NCBI RefSeq assembly: GCF_043290135.1
Contig: NC_134709.1
Coordinates: 108,518,145 to 108,582,144 of the forward strand
DNA from: Rhipicephalus microplus
Lineage: Eukaryota; Arthropoda; Arachnida; Ixodida; Ixodidae
Length of the DNA: 64,000 nucleotides
Direction of reading: 5' to 3'
The notes below the pieces were generated by a model. The model saw only the letters and a program-made list of their open reading frames with translations. It was not told where the DNA came from and searched no databases. Made by a program: the position numbers and the translations under genes. Positions 40,537 to 53,190 of the stretch are shown in pieces (positions within the stretch are counted from its first letter, which is position 1; every line of letters starts with the position of its first letter).

Positions 40537-41194
40537 ATCATCCCATCTGAAGAAAGCCAAGAAAGTGCAGTCGAGTGGCGAGGATTCCAAGGCTGAAGAA
40601 CACCAGTGCGGCTTTTGCAAAAAGATGTTGCGCAGCAAGAGCGCCATGAAGCGACACCAGCTCACGCACACCGGAGAGAAACGGTACACGTGCTCAGAGT
40701 GCGGCAACAAGTTCGTTCGTAAGGAGAACATGAAGCGCCACAAGCGAATGCACACCGGCGAGCGGCCGTTCGAGTGTGACGTGTGCGGCCAGAGGTTCAC
40801 TCGCAACGCCGTGCTGGCGAACCACAGGCGCCGCCACACCGGAGAGAGGCCCTACTCTTGCTCGCTGTGTCCGGCCACGTTCGGCACCAGGTTCGCGATG
40901 ACGACGCACATGGCGGGCCACAAGCGCAAGGCTCCCTACGAGTGCCCCATGTGCGGCATGAAGTTCGTCTCGGGCAAAAAGTTCGACAGTCACGTGCGCA
41001 ACCACTCGGCGAAGAGGCCGTACGTGTGTCACCTGTGCTCAACCGACTTCATTCAAAAGTACCAACTACGCGTCCATCTCGCCAAGCACTCTGGCGAGAA
41101 GCCCCATCAGTGCAACGTGTGCCGCAGGGCGTTCTCGAGGCGCGTGTCGCTCGTGAATCACATGAGCACCAAGCACAATGCTGAGGAAGATTGA
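40537..41194 (+). CDS. C2H2 zinc-finger exon, copy B (intact)
   Basis: Terminal coding exon after CGTTATGCAG|A. Joined to the exon at 30,546 it gives a 261-residue protein. Seven C2H2 fingers start at cysteines 67, 95, 123, 151, 179, 207 and 235, spaced exactly 28 residues apart, with linkers TGEKRYT, TGERPFE, TGERPYS, KRKAPYE, SAKRPYV and SGEKPHQ. The last finger has H-x4-H and a short NAEED tail. All zinc ligands are present. A basic stretch HLKKAKK before finger 1 could be a nuclear signal. Predicted role: sequence-specific DNA binding and transcription control; the target is unknown. No KRAB, BTB or ZAD domain is visible in either exon, so the tick family cannot be named. Confidence 0.9.
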
Positions 41195-41297
41195 CTGAAG
41201 AAGTTGCAGACGCATCTGTCTCCTTACTGGCATTGAGTGCGAGAGCGTAGTGTGGCTCGATGTTGGGATTCATTAAGTCCGTGCTATTTCAATTTGC

Positions 41298-41303
41298 ATT
41301 AAA
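41298..41303 (+). terminator. Poly(A) signal ATTAAA (copy B)
   Basis: ATTAAA about 104 bp after the stop codon, conserved with copy A. Confidence 0.5.
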
Positions 41304-41867
41304 GTGACTTGTTATACGACTTCGTGACGTAATCGCATGGTCTGGTGTGTTATTTTCTTGCGATGGGGTGCTAACCTCAAAGTACGCTTGACGAACACTG
41401 GATGTTCTCGATTTGTGAGGAATATACATTTAATGCGTTCTTCGGGTAGCTGGTGCGTTGTCGGAGAAATATTGGAGGCACAAAGTAACGAGCACAAGAA
41501 ACGACAGGGCTGGCGCCAACTAACAACGGATATGTTGGAAATAACTTTGCATCTTAGGTAACTTTAACCCCATGTGCATGTCACATGTGTAATCACTGTT
41601 ACAAATTGTCATACAACCTCAAGTTATCAAGAGTTGTGTAAAAGTGCAATTTGCTGCTATAAACATTGATAGATGACACACTGACGCGCAGCAATATACA
41701 ACAACAAATTGCACTTCTTAGACCAGTCTTCATAACTGAAGAACGCCTGTCAGTCTGTAACGGTGATTACCCATGTGATTCGCGTTTGAAGTTAACTGGG
41801 ATGCAAGGTTATTTCCAACAAATCCGTTGTTAGTCGGCGTCAGTACTATCGTTTCTTGTCCTCGTTC

Positions 41868-42098
41868 GCCCCACCGCGGTGGTCTAGTGGCTAAAGTACT
41901 AGGCTGCTGACCCGCAAGTCGTGGGATTGAATCCCGGCTGTGGCGGCTGCATTTCCAAAGGAGGTGGAAATGTTGTAGGCAAATGTGCTCAGATTTCGGT
42001 GCACGTTAAAGACCCTCAGGTGGTCTAAATTTCCGGAGTCCTCCACTACAACGTCATAATCATATGGTTGTTTTGGGACGTTAAACCCCACATATCAT
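41868..42098 (+). mobile_element. Ruka-type SINE (copy B)
   Basis: Duplicate of 5,371-5,604: CCACCGCGGTGGTCTAGTGG head, GATTGAATCCCGG, and TTTTGGGACGTTAAACCCCA near the end. Confidence 0.88.
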
Positions 42099-42602
42099 CT
42101 TTTCCTGGTTTATTTATACCGTCAATATTTATTCGACCATGCACCAGCTGGTCCAAGAACCCATTTTAGTCGCTTAAATTAAATGTCATCCAACTTTAGA
42201 ATGGTGACTATGACCACCTTTTGGAATACTACGCTGTCTGATAAAGTTAGATCACCACTTGGTACACGAGACGTCTACATTTAAGGCCTTGACACGTATG
42301 CGCTGTACAATGCCCCGCTACCCTGCGCCATGGCTTTGGCATATGGATGCGGGTCTGCTCAGGGACTCGTCCCCCTGTCTGTTACACAACTTCATCCGCG
42401 CCAGCACTGTTGCGTTGTAGAAAGTAGGCGGCTGCACAGTTCGTATGTGGGGACGTATACGATTATGGCTGAGGAAGGAACAGCTGGATGGAATTTGATG
42501 AAGTTGGACGCAAATTTCCAAGTGACTGAAGAAGACTGGTAAGCTTCCATTGATGGCTTTTGCTGAATTATGTCGGTATGATCAATATTTCATTCTTCAG
42601 AC

Positions 42603-42688
42603 GATAGTTATAGAGCGAGAACAGAACAACGACAAAGGGACAAGAAGGAGTTGTCGTCACTCTGTTCTCGCGCTCTAACTATCTTCAT
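42603..42688. mobile_element. Fold-back MITE-like element (copy B)
   Basis: Duplicate of 6,106-6,191. GATAGTTATAGAGCGAGAAC faces GTTCTCGCGCTCTAACTATC. Confidence 0.75.
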
Positions 42689-43120
42689 GTCATACCAACT
42701 AGCCCATACCGCCATACTTCTAATTTACTTCGAAGATTGCTAGACAAGGGCTAACACAAATTTTACCTTGTTGTATACACGGACACCGCGGTAAAATGTT
42801 GGCTGAGTTGATGTCTGTTCACCGAAACGTGTGCGTGCATACATGAAGCTGAGCACGAAACTTAGGCTGCGGTAAAGCCAGGTGAGAAGATCTTGCGGCA
42901 TATCAGTCATAACGCTGTTCTAATAATCGTAATGCGAGAAATGACACAATTGACGCACAGAACCACATAACACAGCTGCTTGGGGACACGGAGTTTGTCT
43001 GGGTCCTTTGTGTTTTTTCTCACTACATTGTAATTATTAACAAGCACCTCTGCAACTAGCTCAAGAACAAGTCATTCTGCAATGCTGCATGCCCCAGATA
43101 CGCTGTAAACTTGACTAGAT

Positions 43121-44232
43121 TTATTTATTCATTCATTTATTTTTTCATATACCCTAAGGGCCCATGTGGTCATTACATACCAGGGGGGGGGGGGTTGATA
43201 CAATATTGCAGGGTTATGTCTACGGAAGAAATGTTTACACAGAACATGCGAAAGAGATAAAAGTAAAAAGCACAAATTCGCATCACGGAAAATATGGTAA
43301 TGCGATGCAGCACTTAGCGAGGCATGAAACAAGGCATATAATTAAGGTAATATTGGCGCTAGACTAAGCAATAAAAAAGCTACAAAGTATTACACTTCAA
43401 CATTCGACATCTGCTTTATTCTGCTGACATGTGTGCCGTGATTGCACCCCATTGCAACATCGCTTGGCAGTTTATTGTAATGTAAATCACAAGAAACAAT
43501 GGTGAGTCACAAAAGAGGTTAGTACAGGCAAACATGAGGTGCATTTTGTAAGCATGATCCAGGTGTAGAAAACTGCAATGAGCTGGTTTAATCTGTGAAT
43601 GTAAGAAGGATAAATCACTGAAGTAAAGCCTGTGGAAATGAGACAGCAGTGCGATAAGCCTACGTTTTTCTTGAACAGGTTATTTCAACTACGTTCTAAT
43701 AGCTGTTATGCTATATACCCGGGAATATTTTCTTGTGCTAAAGTGGGCTGCTTTGTTTTGAATGACCTCAAGATTATGAATAAGGTGTTGCTAGTTGGTA
43801 CGTAAATTAAGGGCGGCGCATTCCATTTTCGAGCGAACTAAAGTTGTGTATGCAAGAAATTTGGTGGGCTCGTTAGCAGAGTGCAAATTTCGTTTAATGA
43901 ATCCTAGAGCTCTTAAAGCCTTACTGGCTATTGCCTCAACGTGAGTATTCTATGAGAGGTTGTGTGCAGGATAAACGCCTAAGTATTTTATTGTGTGAAC
44001 ATTTTTCACGTGTATATTGTTAATCATGTAAGCATGTCACTCAGGTTTCGTAGTTCCTGTAAATTGAACGTACTTCACTCCGAAAGAATTTATTTCCATT
44101 TCCCATTGATAGCGCCAGTGGGTTATTCGGTGAATGTCAGATTGTGGCGTGCTCACATGGATATGGTTAGTAATTTCTTTCTTAATTACACAATCATCTG
44201 CAAAAAGTCTGATTGAGAATGAAAATTGATTA
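43121..44232 (-). pseudogene. 5'-truncated CR1-like LINE fragment (copy B)
   Basis: Duplicate of 6,627-7,735 with the same FADDCVIKKE box. The G-homopolymer is shorter (11 against 14). Confidence 0.8.
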
Positions 44233-44269
44233 TTTAGTTCATTGACCTAAATTACGAATGTGATTGGCC

Positions 44270-44660
44270 TTAACACAGTACCTCGTCCACTTTCCGGCAA
44301 AACGCGAGCACGTCCTGAATGTAGGAGACATACGACTCAGTTGAGGACTGCACACAAGTGGCGCGTTCTTTCCGCGCTTCCATTTCGCGACCGGACGGGT
44401 TCCCAAAGATGTCGCGTAGTCGCTCCTTGAAGATATCCCAGCTGGTGATCTCGGTCTGATGGGCGTCGAACTAAACACGTGGCGTGCCGTCAAAGTAAAA
44501 GATTACGTTGGCGAGCATCATGGGTCCCATCGGTGTGTCTGGCTAACACACTCGTACATACGGAGCCAGTAGTCACCGTAAAGCCCAGGTTGTGCGGAGA
44601 ACGTACCGGCTGCAGCTACAGATAGTCACTGACGGGTTGTTGTCATTGGTAGCCATGGCC
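44270..44660 (-). pseudogene. Second Gypsy gag fragment (copy B)
   Basis: Duplicate of 7,773-8,180. A stop codon now interrupts the WFDAH stretch (GAACTAAACACG at about 44,470). Confidence 0.65.
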
Positions 44661-44912
44661 GGAGACTGAACGGTGCGGCCACTTCGAAGCTTCGTGGTGA
44701 GGACGGGGAATGTTCCACCTTCACCATATATGTTTCGGATAAGACGCGACGTCTTATCGACGAGGCTGTGGATGATATGTACTTAAAACGAGCAGTAATG
44801 GCGTGACCGGTTCACCACCGATCGAGAGGAGACGGAGACCACCCTTCGTCCTCTTCGTCCCACAAAATGTCAACATGCATGTAGCATGATCTCTACCGGC
44901 AGAAGCGCCGTC

Positions 44913-46170
44913 TCAGCGCATTTCGATGTCAACGTCAGTGGGAAAATGGTAAGGCTTTAAGCGTGCCACATGTCCAATATCGGTGGTCTGCGGTGCAGTT
45001 GAAAGCAATGAGGCAGCAGGGGCAATTTCGTATGTCACAGGAGTAATTTCACGAAGGACTCGATATGGACCTGTGTAGCGGGAAAGAAGTTTTTCCGACA
45101 AGCCGTCTTGACGAGTCGGGGGCCACAGCAGCACCAATTAACCGGGTAACAAGTGCACGTAGCGATGCCGTTGATTGTACAAACGCCGCTGGTTCTCTTG
45201 AAAGGCCATAAAGCGAGCGCGGGTTATTTCGCGTGCGTGGGCAGCCCGAGTGATAGCGTCAAGGGCATATTCGCTGGTTGGTGTCGTGGTAGGCGGAATG
45301 ACTGTATCTATGGGTAATGTAGGTTCTCGGCCGAACAACAGAAAAAATAGGGAGTAAGCGGCAGTGTCATGGCGAGAAGAATTGTAGGCAAGTGTGACGT
45401 ACGGCTACACGAGGTCCCACTCGGTATGGTTGGTAGAAACATTAGTGAGTATGTGTGCAAGAGTTCGATTATGACGCTCCGTGAGTTCATTGGTTTGCGG
45501 GTGGTATGACGTTGTTAGCTTGTGTCTCGTTTGACAGGACTGCAAGATGTCGGCTATCACCTTCGACAAAAAGGTGTGGCCACGGTCTGTAAGCAGCTGC
45601 CGTGGGACTCCGTGTTGCAAAATCACGTCCTTGAGAAGGAAGTCGGCGACATCTGTAGTGCAGCTTGATGGAAGAGCTCGTGTAATAGCATAACCCGTGG
45701 CGTAGTCGGTTATGCTATTACTTGTTACCTGAGGAAGACAAGGGGAAAAGGCCAAGTAGGTCCAAGCCAACACGACGAACGGTTCTGACGGAATGTCGAG
45801 TGGTTGAAGGCATCCGGCGGGAAGTGTCGCTGGTGTTTTGCGGCGCTGGCATTTCTCACAAGTCGCAACGTATCTTCTGACTAAGTATGCAAGCCCTGGC
45901 CAAAAGAAGTGTCCGCGTATTCAGTCGTAAGTGCGTGACACACCAAGGTGACGAGCAGTCGGAAGGTCATGAAGTTCATGTAGAACTTCCGAGCAAAGGT
46001 GTTTCGGAATGACAAGCAGCAGGGCCGGTCCATCCGGCTCAAAACTTGGGCGTTATAAGACATCATTGTGGAGCACGAATGAGCGATGGGACTCATTGGA
46101 AGATGGTGATTCGAGGCGCTCAATGATAGCACGCAAGGACGCATCATGGCGCTGCTCATCACCAATGCAT
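44913..46170 (-). pseudogene. Second Gypsy integrase (copy B)
   Basis: Duplicate of 8,439-9,690. HGVPRQLLTDRGHTFLSKVI keeps the catalytic Asp that is Tyr in copy A. A stop splits the C-terminal part at about 45,138, and a frame change is at about 45,400. Confidence 0.85.
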
Positions 46171-46269
46171 GTCATTTGCGAAAGGGAAAAGACGCAAGGC
46201 TCGGCGTCAGTCACGGTCAGGCATAGTGATCGACTCAGCAACCGGGTAGCGGGACAGGCAGTCTGCGTC

Positions 46270-46880
46270 CTTATGTAGGCGTCCGGACTTGCACGTCACC
46301 GTGTAGGTATACTCTTGCAGTCGCAGAGCCCAGCGCCCGAGCCGGCCAGTAGGATCCTTCAGTGACGAAAGCCAACATAGCGCATGGTGGTGCGTTATTA
46401 CAGAGAAACTCGTGGTATATAAATATGGGTGGAACTTTGTGAATACTCAAATGAAAGCAAGACATTCACGCTCTGTTATTGAATAGTTGCGCTCAGAAGC
46501 TGTGAGAAGGATAGCGTAAGTGATGACTTGGTCGTATCCCCGCTGGCGTTTGGCTAGGATGGCTTTGTTCCCGTGACCACTCGCATTGGTTCTGACTTCT
46601 GTCGGAGCAGACGGGTCAAAGTGGGCCAATATAGGTGGAGTAGTGAGGAGGGTGATGAGTTGAGAAAAGGCGGAATATTGAGCGGCACCCCACGTAAAAG
46701 TTGCGTCTTTCTTCAGAAGGTCGGTGAGTGGTCGAGCGATCGTTGCAAAATCTTAGACGAACTTTCTAAAATAAAAACAAAGTCCCACAAGGCTCTGGAC
46801 GTCTTTGACAAACTGCAGTACTGGAAAATATTTTTCGCAGGAAATTTTTGGGGAAACACTTTTGGACTTAGGTAGGTATT
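46270..46880 (-). pseudogene. Second Gypsy RNase H and RT end (copy B)
   Basis: Duplicate of 9,780-10,400. HFDPSAPTEVRTNASGHGNK and SERNYSITERECLAF are visible. Confidence 0.8.
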
Positions 46881-47275
46881 TTCTTAAAGTAAATCAGAGA
46901 TTGTCGAGTGCCAAGATTGAGGCGGATGGCGTGGAATGACCCACCTCTTTCCAAAGCAGTTTAGAGATCTGACGTTGCTTTATGGTGGAATACTTGATTT
47001 CCGCGCAGAATGTTTGGGTTTAATTTCGGTTGGGACCCTGATATTTCTTACATGCTTTCGTCTGGTCAACGCTGCTGAGGTCAGCTTTACGAGCAAGTCT
47101 CCTTAGGGTACGGGTCGTTCCCTCGTAGTTGTATGTTGTAGCAGCCACTTTGAGTTAGTTTTGAGAATTGCTCATTTGATGGCACGCTGTGTATACGTTT
47201 TTCGAAATATTATCAGCTAAAGGTGTTAGTGGATTTCTTATAATAAATTCACAGCATATTTGCAGATTTATTACG

Positions 47276-47375
47276 GATGAGTGGGGCGAAGCATTCCTCC
47301 GTCTGTCCGATGCGTGTTCGAGTGTGATTGTAATGGACGGCTGAATGGGCGGACCGACGCTTCGCCCTACTCATC
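47276..47375. mobile_element. 100-bp fold-back MITE-like element (copy B)
   Basis: Same length and arms as 10,801-10,900. Confidence 0.7.
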
Positions 47376-47619
47376 GCTGACTACGTGTAAAGGCTGTAAG
47401 TTTTTTTTTTTTTCTTAAACGCTCTCTCGTTTGAATGACAGTATCTGTTCTCGCAGTTGCTGGGTAGATATAAACTTGTTCAACCTTTCAGCGTAAAAAA
47501 AGGCAGATCTCACGTTCCGTGGGAATCGATGACATGCGAAGCGCGAATGAGGGAGGTTCATATGCAACTTTAACATCAGCACAACGTTTCCTGGGGGAGG
47601 TAAATTATGCCGTACGTGA

Positions 47620-48395
47620 CTTCCATTCCATGATTGTCATGTTTGGACGTGTATTTTACCCTCTTCATCTATTCACGTCACCTGATAGCAAATTTCGTAA
47701 ATGTGAAGCTAGTGAAACGGCCATGAGCTTGCTATGAGCGTAGCATGTATTCAAGGTTTACTTGACATGCATACCAAAGTTATCGTGTTTGTATATGCCA
47801 TTTATCTTCGTCGCCCGTACGCGTCATGCAATACCAAATTTGTTGTACGTGGAGCTTGCAAAACAGCCGCGAGCCCATCATGGAGGGCCCAGTATACTTC
47901 GACATAACGTTGCGGCGTACGCAAGCGGGAAGCAGCGAGGCTACACTAACAAAACGTGAGCACTCTATAGTCTGACGCCAGGCATGACCAGTGCGACCAG
48001 CATCTGTCGGCGCTACCCGGCGGCAAACGGCAGGAAATGTGACATGCTGCAATTCGTGCCGACGAGGTTACCCAGTCTGCACCACGTCTGCCTCTCTTCG
48101 TGACGGAGGGACGCCTGGTGCGCTCGAACGCGCATGCGTCTAATCCATGCAACGCGGCGAGCGCCTCTCGGCGCCTGGCGTGGCACCACCGGAGTGACGC
48201 GACGAAACGAACTCGGCGCACACGCACGCAGAGTCACGAAGCGTATTGGTGCATTGACTCTGGCATGTAGTCATGTTTTCGCACGACACGCTTCTCATGA
48301 TTATCGTGTCCACACCAGTCACATACCTCCGTCATCAATTCACGTGACGTAATACAAAATTCGGCACATGTGAAGCCAGCGAAACGTCCGCAAGT
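47620..48395. repeat. Satellite-core-satellite composite (copy B)
   Basis: Duplicate of 11,130-11,935: ~149-bp repeats (47,620-47,939), GC-rich core (47,940-48,235), one further monomer (48,240-48,395). Confidence 0.7.
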
Positions 48396-48518
48396 GCATA
48401 TAGACGTCAGGCTCTGCCCAGGCGGCACTGCGAAAAACGCCGCCACCAGCACCCCCATCGCCACGCCGAATATAACTGGGAAGTGTACAGAGAGCCATCC
48501 GCTAGCGAACGTGCATAG

Positions 48519-49721
48519 GCCCTCCTATTTGTTGGTCTTGAGGCACAGTTTTCTGAAAATCAAAGACCTCGCAAGCTTCTACCTTCTATCCAAGCTCGTA
48601 GGAAGGTCATCAAAACTAAATGCGGGCTGAATGTCAAATATGTTTATTTATTTTGGCGTGCTGCACCTGGAAATTTAATTGCAAGTGAGCATTCCATGAC
48701 ATCGAGTTCGAGGCAAGTACTAAACTAAGTGAAGTCACAATAGTGCATACACGAGCAATCTATGCAATCAGGGTTACGAGACTCGCTTTGTCCGGCCCGA
48801 ATGGCCCTGGTGCTTTTGGCTTTGCAGTTGCATTCTCGCTTGCAGTTGCTTGCTGTACATTGAAGTGTTTTAGTAGGCATGCTTGAATGCTGTTTTGATG
48901 GTTATATTCCGCGTGTATACACTGCACATGGGGATACATGCGTGTCCACTTTCTCGGTGTACAACGAAAGGCGTCAGAGGTAGCTTCTGTAATGCCGAAA
49001 AGCAATGGCAAAAAAAGTTTTCGTAGTCGCGATCATTTTGCGATTTACCAGTATGACGCACGTGTTTGCATTTCCTAGTAAAAACTGGCCCTGAGAGCCT
49101 TCAAAACCCTAGTGGGCGTAATGGTGTGTGGTGGCGATAACTTCGCCTTGTCGGTGGTTGCAGCGTATGTTGGCGATCTTTATCGCGGCCGGACGTCACC
49201 TGTCTACAGTTGGACATCGCGCACCACGTACAGAGGGTCTATGAAGCTTCTTAATCAAAGTCACCACGGTTCTCCGTCAAGGCTAATCAAAACATAAGAG
49301 GAGACCTACAATATTACACTTACTCAAGCGAACGGCTGTGGAGAACGTGAGTATTCGCATATCCAACAAGTTCGCAACGACCTGAATTTAGTACTCTCGC
49401 CATTCTGCTTTGCGAAAGCTGCAGAAATCAGTAAAACTGAAGTAATCTACGTTCGTAGCAATTCCCAGCGCAACGGTAGCGTCCATCGGAGTCTTTTTTT
49501 CTTTTTTTTTTGTAAACCGCAGAGTTTTTGCGTCTGCTCTTGCTTCCACCATCTTTCAGGCGTGTGAGCCAGCAAGCACTTCACGGCGGTTTTGTAACGC
49601 GTCCAACGAGTGGAGCGAAATTCGTAGCTCTTTTTCTGAGGGTTCAATGCGCAAATATAGATCTAATATTATGCTCCATTGTTGTTTCGCACGCTGTAGT
49701 TGCACCTGGTTGCGCAGCAAA
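48519..49721. other. Unassigned intergenic sequence (copy B)
   Basis: Duplicate of 12,053-13,252. No feature recognised. Confidence 0.4.
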
Positions 49722-50155
49722 CCGTGCAAGCAACGTTACTAGATACTTTTTTCAGTTTGCAAACTGCGGCGCCGCGAGTGTCACCCTTCCCTGTACCGGT
49801 CAAAAAGCCGCAAGCGCGCCCCCTCTCGGCGGTGCCCGGACCCACGCCGGCGGAGTTACTGCAGTTGTGTTCTTATGCCGGGTGCTGCTTTGTTGCTTTC
49901 AAGTGTGCTTCGTAGTCATCGCTGTCACTGAGTCCCAGCAAGATTTATTTCGACGTAACTCGCGTAGTGTGTGCTCTGGCTGCAACTTACTACGGTAGCG
50001 ATCAACGTGGTGCTCGGCGTGGCACCGACGCTGTCAGCGTTGGCGTGATCTGCATGGTGCCGGGTGTTTTTCAATGTCTTCAACTCAGTCATCGCTTTCC
50101 CTGTGAGCTACACAGCTCACATGTGTCATGTGATGGTTCTTGAATGTGAGAAAAC

Positions 50156-50402
50156 ATGCCTCGCTGCTTTGTGACTGGTTGCCAAAGTGGGTACGATTCG
50201 ACGAAATCCGCGGCCGAAAAGAGACATTTTTTCAAGCCTCCCGCTGATGAGGTGCGCCTTCAACTGTGGCGACGAGCTATACCGAGATTTTATAAGGAAC
50301 TGACAAGCTCTTGCGCTGTTTGTGACCTTCACTTCCGAGAGGAAAATTTTGCGAAGGACTACGTGCACCACGTTCATGGTGACGTAGTTCTCATTCCGCG
50401 TG
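50156..50402 (+). CDS. THAP-domain exon of P-like transposase
   Basis: An ATG at 50,156 opens 82 codons that match a THAP zinc finger: MPRCFVTGCQSGYDST (C-x4-C), a basic helix region (KRHFFKPPADEVRLQLWRRA) and SSCAVCDLHFREENFAKDY (C-x2-H with the HF pair). It ends VVLIPRG at a GTAAGT donor (50,403), so further exons would supply the AVPTIF tail and catalytic domain; these are missing. The THAP domain is the DNA-binding module of P-element transposases and related host proteins. The element is only 1.3 kb, so the exon is all that remains. Confidence 0.85.
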
Positions 50403-50524
50403 GTAAGTAAGCTCTTGGTGAAGATGCTGTGCGGCGCATTTTTCTGGGCTTTACACTTTAACATATCCGGCGTCATTAGATGGCTGTAGTGCGTGGCTCA
50501 TCGTACAATAATATCGAAGGTTCT

Positions 50525-50640
50525 ACGGGCCAAAACCACGATATGATTATGAGGCACGTCGTAGTGAAGGGCTTTGGAAATTTTAACCACCTGGGGTTTC
50601 TCTAACGTGCACCTGAATCGAAGTGCATAGCCCTCTAGCA
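50525..50640 (-). mobile_element. Ruka SINE fragment inside the P-like element
   Basis: Reverse-oriented Ruka body: GGCCAAAACCACGATATGAT, GTAGTGAAGGGC, TTTTAACCACCTGGGGTTTC. The tRNA head is absent. It is nested in the transposon downstream of the THAP exon. Confidence 0.75.
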
Positions 50641-51119
50641 TTTAGACTTATTGCTGTGGCCCACTGTCAATTGTTTTTTTTTTACATAGGCAATCGAATT
50701 TTAAAGAACAGGAACGCAAAAGAGCTGTATGAACAGAAGTCCCGCAAGATTCGGGCATCGCGCTCACGTCTCTGCCGTGTGGCATCGCCTTAGCGGCTCA
50801 ACTGGTGATTCACTTGCACACTCGTAATAACCTTCGCTCACCCTCTCGGGAAATAACTCCCATTACACAAAAGTAACCGCGTAAATTCCGTTTAACATTG
50901 CGCGAAGGCTCCTTTACGATGCGGCGACCGGTCAAAAGGCGTCAGAAGCGCCACCTAGAGAGCGGGAAACGAAGGGGGCCGCGTTTCGCCGCCGCATCCC
51001 GGCGGAGTTTGCAAACTGAGGTAATCTAGTAACGTTGCCGTGCAAGGGAGTCGGGCTTTGCACTACTCAACACTAGGTCGTCAGGTGGCACTGCGTGTCC
51101 GCAAAACTCCAGAGTCTGA

Positions 51120-51990
51120 CGTCTATTAAGTGTGGAAAGTACTCATGTTGTTACGTGGCACGCATGTCATGATTATCATTTTCAGACGTGTCATTTACCT
51201 ATGTCATCTGTTCTGATCAAAAGATACCAAATTTGGTACATGTGAAGCTAGTGAAATGGCCGCGAGCGCACCTTGAGCGTAGCATGCAGTCTTGTTCTTA
51301 CATGACAAGCATGTGATGATTATCACGTATCTACGCGTCATTTACCTATGTTGTCCGTTCACGTCACGTAATACCGAATTTGGTACATGTGAAGCTAGCG
51401 ATACGGCCGCGAGCGCATAATGAGCTAGCATGTAGTGATGTTGTTACATGGCACGCATCTAAAGATTATCATGTTTGCAGCAGTCCCATACCTTCTTCAT
51501 TCATTCACGTCTCGTAATAACAAATTTGATATAGGTGAAGCTATAACGAAACGGCTGCGAGTGTCCCATGAGCATGGCATGTAGTCATGTTGTTACATGA
51601 CACGCATCTCATATTATCATATTTGCCCCACTTGGATACCTCCGTCATCCCTTCACGTCCCGTAATACCTAATTCGGTACATGCGAAGCTAGCGAAATGG
51701 TCGCGATCACGGCATGAGTGTGGCATGTGTTCATGTTGCTACATGACATGCATGTCATGTTTTCAAGTTACGGTCTGTTACTTGTGTTCGCCATGCAGTT
51801 ATGTCAAACCATACCAGTTTTGCAACATGCCATGTGAACGAAACTACCGCAAGAGCAGCCAGATCATGAAATGTAAAGCATGACATTTATGACATACGTG
51901 TCATGATTTTCATCTTATGACTAGTGACTCATGCTCGTTATACAGTCACGCTATTCCATACCAATTTTGGTATCGATACGAAACGACCAG
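51120..51990 (+). repeat. ~149-bp satellite array (copy B, longer)
   Basis: Five to six monomers beginning near 51,143, 51,292, 51,433, 51,586 and 51,730 with TGTTGTTACATGRCACGCAT words. It runs into the GATA array at 52,003. Copy A lost the last two monomers to the GC-rich insertion. Confidence 0.85.
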
Positions 51991-52002
51991 GATAGCCAAA
52001 AG

Positions 52003-52299
<297 letters not shown>

Positions 52300-52714
52300 T
52301 TCGCATTCATGGTCGGTCCCACGTGGTCACGTAAACGATGGTGAGGGAAGCTGTCGTCCAACAACTACGACCACGGTTTCTACAATTCAGGGAGCATGCA
52401 GAACGCTAAAGTCGCAAATCCAGTCAACTGTGTTCTCTTTGGGATAATGCCCATTGCGGTGGGGAGATACCGATGCTGGATGGCACAAGCTTTAAAGTCA
52501 AAGTAAAATCTTATATGTGTTGTTTGGCTCCATGATGTCGAGAGCACTGACAGAGCATTTCATGGTAACTGAAAGCAACCCATTTGGGATGCCTTAAAAT
52601 TGTGCCAACACTTTTTTGAAGGTGCGTAGTGGGCACTTCTGGATTACCAGAGACTCCCACAGAAGGATTCACACTGGATTCCCAGAGAAGTGAAGTGGGT
52701 TAGGGGGAGACAGA

Positions 52715-52838
52715 AGGTTAGGTGGGCAGATGAGATGAAGAAGTTTGCGGGTATAAATTGGCAGCCGCAAGCACAGGACCGGGTTAACTGGCGGAACATG
52801 GGAGAGGCCTTTGTCCTGCAGTGGACGTAGTCAGGCTC

Positions 52839-52886
<48 letters not shown>
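52715..52886 (+). pseudogene. RTE-like LINE 3' end with (GAT)n tail (copy B)
   Basis: The plus strand reads RWADEMKKFAGINWQPQAQD and NWRNMGEAFVLQWT*, less damaged than copy A, then (GAT)n at 52,840-52,886. Confidence 0.7.
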
Positions 52887-53109
52887 CGTGAGCCCTTCAC
52901 TACGTTGCATGTAGTAGGCGTTTTCGGAGAGCATAGTAAGTTCGAAAAAATTCCGTGTGCATAATTGCTCGTGATTTAATGCATGCTACCCATTACACAG
53001 AATGCAGGTTTATGAGAAAGCTTCACTCACACATCACGCTTTCGAATTACTCTGTAGTAAACTACACTTGCATCTTCTTGAGTTAGATCACACAATAAAA
53101 AAGGTTCCG

Positions 53110-53190
53110 CACTTGCCGCGGCAGTCTAGTGGCCATAGGGCACTGCGCTACTCTCCCGCACGCCGCGGGATCGAATCCCGGCCGTCTCAA
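53110..53190 (+). mobile_element. tRNA-head SINE-like sequence (copy B)
   Basis: Duplicate of 16,233-16,312 with CGCGGCAGTCTAGTGG and GGGATCGAATCCCGG. Confidence 0.55.

Larger units (their letters stand above)
49731..51037. mobile_element. P-like DNA transposon, non-autonomous, with THAP exon (copy B only)
   Basis: 1,307 bp with terminal inverted repeats: the left end CAACGTTACTAGAT...CAGTTTGCAAACTGC matches the reverse complement of the right end CAACGTTACTAGATTACCTC..CAGTTTGCAAACTCC. It is flanked by a direct repeat CCGTGCAAG (49,722-49,730 and 51,038-51,046). Copy A has the empty site (TTCGTGCAAAGGAGTC at 13,246-13,261), so the insertion postdates the duplication. It carries a THAP exon but no transposase core, so it is an internally deleted or exon-bearing derivative. 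P-superfamily elements usually make 8-bp duplications; the observed 9 bp may include one chance base. Confidence 0.85.
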
